Positions 6,077-10,531 of a stretch of 10,531 nucleotides of DNA are shown here, one piece after another. The notes below the pieces were generated by a model. That model was not told the origin of the DNA. It searched no databases and saw only the letters and a program-made list of their open reading frames with translations. The position numbers were made by a program, and so were the translations under genes. The DNA is taken from contig CAVPGR010000001.1 in the NCBI GenBank assembly GCA_963704035.1, positions 1 through 10,531 on the forward strand, written 5' to 3'. The stretch's first letter is position 1. Every line of letters starts with the position of its first letter. Source of the stretch: JAOSJL01 sp963704035. Its GTDB lineage: Bacteria > Actinomycetota > Acidimicrobiia > IMCC26256 > JAOSJL01.

Positions 6077-7426
6077 ATGCGACGGTGGGCGTGGGTTCGA
6101 GTTGTTGCGGCGCTGGCTGCACTGATGTTGGTGGCGGTGGCCTGTAGCAGCGACAGCGATAGCGACGACAGCGGCAACGGTGGCGGCGACACGAGTGACG
6201 ACGTCGCGGATCCGGCGGACGTCGACTTCACGGCAGGGCTCACGGGCGAGCCGGTGAAGATCGGCGTGATCGTCGAGGAGACCGGTGGTGCGCTCGCCAA
6301 CCCGGAGATTCCCGATGGCGCCATGGGCGCGCAGTTGCTCGTCAACGAGGCGGGTGGCATCCAGGGCCGTCCCGTGGAGATCCTCACGTGCGACACGGCG
6401 AACGACCCGAACACGGCGGCCGAGTGCGGGCGCATGATGGTCGACGAGGGCGTGGTCGCTCTCTCGGGTGTGCTGTCGGTGCACGCTGCCGAGTTCATGC
6501 CGCTCATGGAGGAGAACAAGATCCCGTCTGTCGCACATATCGCCGCGGGGGTACCGGGCTTCACCTCCCCTGCAGCCTTTCCGACCATCGGTGGAATCGT
6601 GGCGACCGCGCCGAGCGTGGCGGTGGGTGTGGTCGAGCAGGGTGCGACGAAGGTGAGCACGCCGCGTCCCGACCTGGCCGCTGGTGCGGCGATTCCGACG
6701 TTCGTGACGCCCGCGCTGGAGGCGTTCGGCGCCGAGTTCGGCAACGACGTGCCGGTGCCGGAGCTCGCGCCGGACATGGCGACGTACGTGCAGGCCTCGC
6801 TCGACGGCGGAGCCGACGGCATCGCGGTGTTCCTGTCGGGTCAGGACGCCACCAACTTCGTCATCACCGCCCGCCAGAGCCAGCCCGACGTCGCGCTCGG
6901 GACGTTTTCGACGGACGTCCAGGCGTTTCGCGACGCGCTCGGTGAGGATCTGGCGGGGATCGTGACCTCCGGTTCGACGACATGCGAGTTCGAGAGCGAC
7001 GCGTGCGAGCAGTACATCGACTCGATGCACGCGGCAGGTTTCGAGGAGACAACGGGAAACCGGCTCCTGGCCTGGTCGGGCGTGACGATCACGGCGCTCC
7101 TGCTGGAGGACGCGGCGGAGATCTCGAGTGCGGCGCTGTGGGACGCCCTCGAGGCACAGACCGCTCTCGACGTCGGTCTCTACCCGCCGCTCCAGTGGCA
7201 GACACCGGCCGACTTCGGCCTCCCGCTCCCGCGGATTTTCAACACGTGTGCCATTCCCACCGTCTACGACTCGGAGGGTGAGACGACACCGCTTTTCGAC
7301 ACGCTCATCGACGTCTTCACCGGCGACCCGTGTGACGCCAGCGGCGACGCCATCGAACTCGGTGGTGGAGGCTCCGGTGACGGAGACGACTCGGGCAGCT
7401 CGACGACAGGGGCCAGTGAGGAGTAG
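6077..7426 (+). CDS. Liv-type ABC transporter substrate-binding lipoprotein
   Basis: A 449-residue secreted binding protein. The ATG at 6077 is chosen because GAGGGGGAG precedes it and because it starts a proper lipoprotein signal: MRRWAWVRVV, a hydrophobic run, and a lipobox-like AVAC ending at Cys23. An acidic Ser/Asp/Gly linker (24-50) tethers the protein outside the membrane. The Peripla_BP_6 (LivJ-type) fold begins at GEPVKIGVIVEETGG (57-71), with AQLLVNEAGGIQGRPVEIL and a typical Venus-flytrap arrangement to about residue 420. The last 25 residues are another low-complexity Gly/Ser/Asp tail. The family carries branched-chain amino acids, amides, urea, aromatic acids and other small acids; the ligand cannot be told here. 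It would serve the fused permease-ATPase at 8239, from which it is separated by a TetR gene on the other strand. It is divergent from the acyl-CoA dehydrogenase operon. Confidence 0.92.
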   Translation: MRRWAWVRVVAALAALMLVAVACSSDSDSDDSGNGGGDTSDDVADPADVDFTAGLTGEPVKIGVIVEETGGALANPEIPDGAMGAQLLVNEAGGIQGRPVEILTCDTANDPNTAAECGRMMVDEGVVALSGVLSVHAAEFMPLMEENKIPSVAHIAAGVPGFTSPAAFPTIGGIVATAPSVAVGVVEQGATKVSTPRPDLAAGAAIPTFVTPALEAFGAEFGNDVPVPELAPDMATYVQASLDGGADGIAVFLSGQDATNFVITARQSQPDVALGTFSTDVQAFRDALGEDLAGIVTSGSTTCEFESDACEQYIDSMHAAGFEETTGNRLLAWSGVTITALLLEDAAEISSAALWDALEAQTALDVGLYPPLQWQTPADFGLPLPRIFNTCAIPTVYDSEGETTPLFDTLIDVFTGDPCDASGDAIELGGGGSGDGDDSGSSTTGASEE

Positions 7427-7440
7427 CCCACCGAACAGTC

Positions 7441-7462
7441 GATCAGCGGCCGATCAGCGGCC
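7441..7462. repeat. 11-bp tandem duplication over the TetR stop codon
   Basis: GATCAGCGGCC is present twice without a gap (7441-7451, 7452-7462). The TetR stop codon (7456-7454 on the minus strand) lies in the second copy, and the first copy would supply the same stop. It fills most of the short gap between the convergent binding-protein and TetR genes. No clear terminator is seen there. Confidence 0.85.
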
Positions 7463-8093
7463 TTCGACGCCGAGCAGTGATCCCACGAGCATGTCGTGGA
7501 CCAGCGCGGCCAGGCGTTCCCGCGGGAATCCCGAGTCGTACTGCGCGGCGGCGAGCGCCATACCGAGCGCCATCCAGATCGCCGCGTCCACGTCGGGTTC
7601 GTCGAGATCGGGTCGCAGTTCCGCCAGGACGCTTCGCCATTCGCGCTGGTAGTCACGGACGCCGCGCGCGTCCAGGCACGCTTGCCGTTGGCGGAGAGGT
7701 GGCGCCGTTCCCGCAGCAGGACGGTGACCTGATCGGGACGGTCCAGGACGTCCTCCACGATGCCGGCGACCAGCGCGTCGAGGGCCTCGCGTGCGGGGAG
7801 TTCGCCCTCGAGGATCGCGTCGGCGTGCTGGAGGACGTGCGAGATGCCGTGGATCACGGCCTCGTCCAGAATCTCCTGCTTGCTGGAGAAGTGCCGGTAG
7901 ACGCCCGGACCCGTGATGCCCGCCGCGGCCCCGATCTCGTCGATCCCCGTGGCGTCGTACCCGTTCGTGCGGAACAGGCGTATCGCCGACTCGAGAATGA
8001 GCTCGCGCCGCGTGGGGGAGGTGTCGGCTGTGATCGCTGCGGCCGTGGCGGTCCGCGCGTCCCGGGCCCGACGTCCCCTCCTCTGCCGCTCAT
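7454..8093 (-). CDS. TetR-family transcriptional regulator, broken by two probable indels
   Basis: A one-component DNA-binding regulator. The N-terminal HTH is clear: TRRELILESAIRLFRTNGYD, then IDEIGAAAGITGPGVYRHFS and SKQEILDEAV. The ligand-binding region continues through LLRERRHLSANGKRAW. The frame then changes near the CG tract at 7663-7670, and the C-terminus (GVRDYQREWRSVLAEL to LVGSLLGVEGR) ends at TGA 7456-7454. The HTH frame has no nearby start codon. The ATG at 8093, with AAGGGG just upstream, fits if one G is added to the run of four Gs at 8078-8075, giving MSGRGGGRRARDARTATAAA, a normal TetR N-terminus. The repaired protein is about 210 residues, the family norm. It is divergent from the transporter gene, whose promoter region holds a perfect palindrome, so it probably represses that gene. 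Either the sequence has indel errors or this is a pseudogene. Confidence 0.82.
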
Positions 8094-8160
8094 GGTGCCC
8101 CTTCGATGCCGTCGCGGGTACTCGTGTCCGCGGTGCTCGCGGGCGGTGGTTGTCCGCGAT

Positions 8161-8179
8161 GTGAACCAAGACTAACGTC
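8161..8179 (+). promoter_or_regulatory. Promoter-like element, copy E, for the fused transporter gene
   Basis: GTGAAC (8161-8166), five bases, CTAACGTC (8172-8179). TAACGT at 8173-8178 fits the -10 pattern and predicts a start near 8185, about 54 bases before the transporter GTG. The minus strand has TAGTCT in the same segment, facing TetR, so a shared divergent promoter region is likely. Confidence 0.5.
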
Positions 8180-8205
8180 CCGGAATCGCCGGGTGGCGAT
8201 TCCGG
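8180..8205. promoter_or_regulatory. Perfect 11-bp inverted repeat: candidate TetR operator or 5' leader hairpin
   Basis: CCGGAATCGCC (8180-8190) is followed by GGGT and its exact reverse complement GGCGATTCCGG (8195-8205). The palindrome covers roughly -5 to +20 relative to the predicted start of copy E, the classic place for a repressor to block initiation. It lies in the gap between the TetR gene and the transporter gene. In RNA it would form an 11-bp stem with a 4-base loop near the 5' end. There is no following U tract, so it is not a normal terminator. Confidence 0.65.
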
Positions 8206-8238
8206 CGCGAACCGTCGGCTCTCCGGAGGACTCTTCGA

Positions 8239-10531
8239 GTGAACGAATTCCTTCGGTACGCGATCCTGGGTCTCGGTGCCGGTGCGGTGTACGGCTTGGC
8301 CGCGCTCGGAATCGTGCTCACGTACCGGGGATCCGGAGTCGTCAACTTCGCCCAGGGCGCCGTCGGCATGGTGTGCGCGTTCGTGTTCTACAACGCCCGC
8401 GACTCGGGAACCCCCACCACGATCGCCTGGATCGAAGCTCTCGCGCTGGGCGCACTCATCGGCGCACTCACACATTTGGTGATCATGCGTCCGCTACGAC
8501 GCGCCCCTGCGCTGTCGCGGCTCATCGCGACGCTCGGCCTCTTCACGATCCTCTTCGGATTCGGTCAGTCACGCTGGGGTGATCTGCCGCGCATCGTGAC
8601 GAGGATGCTCCCGACCGACGGTGTGACCCTCTGGGGAGACGTGTCGATCGGGCGCGATCGTCTCGTCATTCTCGGAATCGGGGTTGCTCTCACGGTTCTG
8701 CTGACGGCTGTCTACCGCTGGACGAAGTTCGGGCTGTCCACCCAGGCGGTGGCGGAGAACCGGAGGGCAACGTCGGCGCAGGGGATCTCACCCGACCTCA
8801 TCGCCACCGTGAACTGGTCCCTCGGCGGCGTCCTGGCAGCACTTGCCGCGATCCTCATCGTCAATCTCACCGGACTCGACGTCGTGAGCCTCACGTTGCT
8901 GGTCGTGCCCGCACTCGCCGCAGCCCTCGTCGGCAACTTCCGCTCCTTCGGTCTGACGCTCGCCGGAGGCCTGCTGATCGGGATCCTCGAGTCGGAGGTG
9001 TCCTTCGCTCAGATCCGACTCGACGTCACGCTCAACGGCTGGACCCGTTCGATCCCGTTCCTCGTGATCGTGATCGTGCTGGTGGTGCGCGGTCGGGCTC
9101 TTCCACTGCGTGGTGAAGGCATCGAGAAGCCACCCGAGATCGGTACCGGTCGTATCCGTTCCTATGTTCTCCTGCCCGTACTGGCCGTGGCCGCCGTCAT
9201 CATCGCCTTCTTCATGTCCACGACGCTCGTGGAAGCGATGACGACGACGCTCGCACTCGGGATCGTCATCCTTTCGCTCGTGGTCGTCACGGGATACACG
9301 GGCCAACTTTCGCTCGCGCAGTTCGCCCTCGCCGGCATGGGGGCGTGGTGCGGCGCGCGCGATCGCCAACTGGGACATCCCGTTCGAGTTGGCGTTCATC
9401 GTCGGTGTACTCGGCGCCATTCCGATCGGGATTCTCGTCGGGCTCCCGGCGCTTCGAACCCGCGGCGTGAACCTCGCTGTCGCAACGCTCGGGCTGGCAC
9501 TCGTGATCGAAAGCCTCGTCCTGGCCAACCTCGATCGTACCGGTGGTGTCGCAGGCACGCGGATCCCGTCCGTCACGCTCTTCGGCATCGACTTCGACAC
9601 GTTCGCCCACCCCGAGCGCTATGCGCTCCTGAGCCTGCTCCTGTTCGTCGGCTGCGGCGTGCTCGTCGCGAACCTTCGACGAGGGAGAGCCGGACGCCGT
9701 CTCGTCGCGGTCCGTGCGAACGAACGCGCGGCCACCGCGCTCGGGATCAGCGTCTTTCGCGCCAAGCTCTACGCATTCGGGCTCTCGGCAGCCCTTGCCG
9801 CTGTCGGTGGGATGCTCATCGGGTTTCGCCGCCCGAACGTCACGTTCTTCCCCACATTCTCGATCTTCGAATCGATCTTCGTCGTGATCTACGCCGTGAT
9901 CGGCGGCATCGGGTTCATCGTCGGCGCCCTGGTGGGCGCCGCGGTCGCACCCGGGAACTTCGTCGTGAAGTTCCTGGGTGGATCATTCGACGAGAAGACG
10001 GTGCAGATCGTCCTGGGCATCGCGCTCATCGTCATCCTCGTTCTGATCCCCAACGGGCTCGCGAGTCTCGTGCCGATATGGCGCCGACGCCTCTTCCCGG
10101 TCGAACCGCTCAGACCGCCCGACGAGTTCGAACAGGTCGGTGAGGTCGAACAGGTCGGTGAGTTCGAACAGGTCGGTGAGTTCGAACAGGTCGGTGAGTT
10201 CGAACAGGTCGGCGAGTTCGAACAGGTCCGCGAGGTCGAGCCGCTTCCCGAGGTCGAGCGTCCGAGGATTCCGGCCATGACGGTGCGTGCCGAGGGCGTC
10301 ACGGTGCGTTTCGGTGGGGTCGTGGCGCTCGAGGATGTCAGTCTCGTGGTCCGACCCGGGGAGATCGACGGGCTCATCGGCCCCAACGGTGCGGGAAAGA
10401 CGACGCTGATCGACGCCATGACGGGCTTCGTGCCGTGCGCCCAAGGTCGGATTCTGCTCGACGACATTCCCGTCGACCGTTGGTCGGCCAGACGACGCGC
10501 GGTCTGCGGCATCGGTCGCTCGTTCCAGAGT
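8239..10531 (+). CDS. Fused Liv-type ABC transporter: LivH permease - LivM permease - LivG ATPase, 3' end outside the window, one probable frameshift
   Basis: The GTG at 8239 has GGAGGA eight bases upstream. Residues 1 to about 290 are a LivH permease: GAGAVYGLAALGIVLTYRGS near the start, then NFAQGAVGM and AENRRATSAQGIS, with several membrane helices. LivM follows from about 305, with VVTGYTGQLSLAQFALAGMG, then after the break AIANWDIPFELAFIVGVLGA, ANERAATALGIS and VIYAVIGGIGFIVGALVGA. The frame breaks at 9353-9361 (alternating CG); adding one CG unit gives GARAIANWD and restores the LivM fold. From the LivM end the same frame crosses a hexapeptide-repeat linker (10124-10267) with no stop into a LivG-type ATPase. 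Unrepaired, the first frame ends at 10143 in non-protein-like sequence. LivM-LivG and LivH-LivM fusions are known in actinobacteria; all three in one chain is less usual. It imports the ligand of the 6077 binding protein, probably under TetR control. Confidence 0.85.
9353..9361 (+). other. Alternating CG tract at the frameshift of the fused permease
   Basis: GCGCGCGCG lies where the LivM coding frame changes. Upstream, the LivH/LivM frame ends sensibly at GAWCGAR; downstream, the true LivM sequence is in another frame, beginning AIANWDIPF. One more CG unit joins them. Comparable tracts sit at the breaks at 271-279 and 7663-7670. Confidence 0.7.
10124..10267 (+). repeat. 18-bp coding tandem repeat: (E-F/V-E-Q-V-G) hexapeptide linker
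   Basis: Six copies of GAGTTCGAACAGGTCGGT run from 10124 to 10231 with few changes (copy 2 has GTC for TTC, copy 5 ends GGC, copy 6 ends CGC). Two decayed copies follow (EVEPLP, EVERPR). All are in the frame that joins LivM to the ATPase, giving EFEQVG repeats, acidic and alternating polar and hydrophobic, possibly an extended or beta-prone spacer. The near identity at the DNA level suggests recent expansion, and the copy number probably varies between strains. Confidence 0.9.
10277..10531 (+). CDS. LivG-type ABC ATPase domain with possible internal start, partial
   Basis: This is the 3' part of the fused gene, listed apart because the ATG at 10277 (MTVRAEGVTVRFGGVVAL) begins where free-standing LivG proteins begin. 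GAGG lies eight bases upstream of this ATG, so a separate ATPase could be made from the same mRNA. Visible motifs are the A-loop region RFGGVVAL, Walker A LIGPNGAGKTTLIDAMTGF at about 10370-10430, and the Q-loop start GIGRSFQ at the very end. Signature motif and Walker B are beyond the window. It hydrolyses ATP on the cytoplasmic side to drive import. The frame is continuous with LivM, so a fused product is the first reading. Confidence 0.85.
   Translation, partial: MTVRAEGVTVRFGGVVALEDVSLVVRPGEIDGLIGPNGAGKTTLIDAMTGFVPCAQGRILLDDIPVDRWSARRRAVCGIGRSFQS

Noticed and set aside
5747..7030. A 427-codon open frame on the minus strand antisense to the binding protein and the dehydrogenase start
   Set aside because: It is rich in Arg, His and Asp as expected from reading high-GC genes backwards, has no recognisable domain, and covers clearly coding genes and their promoters.
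8236..8254. GTGAAC at the transporter start, and the similar one at the amidase start (1512), as extra promoter motif copies
   Set aside because: Neither is followed by the TARCNT part at the fixed spacing; they are just the first two codons of genes.
9983..10444. Minus-strand frame with repeats of the type ADLFELT
   Set aside because: It is the reverse reading of the 18-bp linker repeat. The plus strand carries LivM and the ATPase on either side in one frame.
1..10531. CRISPR array, insertion sequence, tRNA or phage genes
   Set aside because: No spaced direct repeats, no transposase or integrase motifs, no tRNA-like cloverleaf and no phage structural proteins were seen.

Overview
The window comes from a high-GC actinobacterium. 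The evidence is codons strongly ending in G/C, frequent GTG starts, GGAGG-type ribosome sites and probable leaderless starts. The mix of acyl-CoA catabolic genes with Liv-type ABC transport would fit an Acidimicrobiia-like or other lipid-degrading Actinomycetota. That placement is inference; no rRNA or marker gene is present.

Layout. (1) At 1-1172, minus strand: an enoyl-CoA hydratase/isomerase paralogue, then the 5' part of a Zn-ribbon/OB-fold (DUF35-type) acyl-CoA-associated protein that leaves the window. (2) At 1226-2933, plus strand: a promoter-like element and the wreck of an alpha/beta-hydrolase gene, whose reading frame ends in a 4-base overlap (GTGA) with an intact amidase-signature hydrolase. 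(3) At 2993-5877, minus strand: a tight operon of acyl-CoA dehydrogenase, two-domain MaoC (hydratase-2) dehydratase and a Delta3-Delta2-enoyl-CoA-isomerase-like protein. (4) At 6077-7426, plus strand: a lipoprotein substrate-binding protein of the Liv (Peripla_BP_6) type. (5) At 7454-8093, minus strand: a TetR-family regulator. (6) From 8239 to the window end, plus strand: a Liv-type transporter in which LivH permease, LivM permease and LivG ATPase lie in one polypeptide, apart from one probable indel. The ATPase is joined through a linker of hexapeptide repeats (EFEQVG).

The genes fit together as uptake and breakdown of an acyl or amide compound. A binding protein and fused ABC importer bring it in, an amidase could release an acid, and the dehydrogenase, isomerase and hydratase set performs early beta-oxidation steps. 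The TetR gene is divergent from the transporter, and a perfect 11-bp inverted repeat lies just after the predicted transporter promoter, so this TetR is the natural candidate repressor.

Two sequence-level patterns stand out. First, an element GTGAAC-N5-YTARCNTC occurs in all four promoter-bearing gaps (five copies), and two copies sit exactly one leaderless spacing before a start codon. Second, four reading-frame breaks fall at simple-sequence tracts, and all three alternating-CG tracts of 8-9 bases that I could find coincide with a break. That points to indel errors in the sequence, or slippage, rather than three dead genes. No RNA genes, CRISPR arrays, insertion sequences or phage genes were seen.
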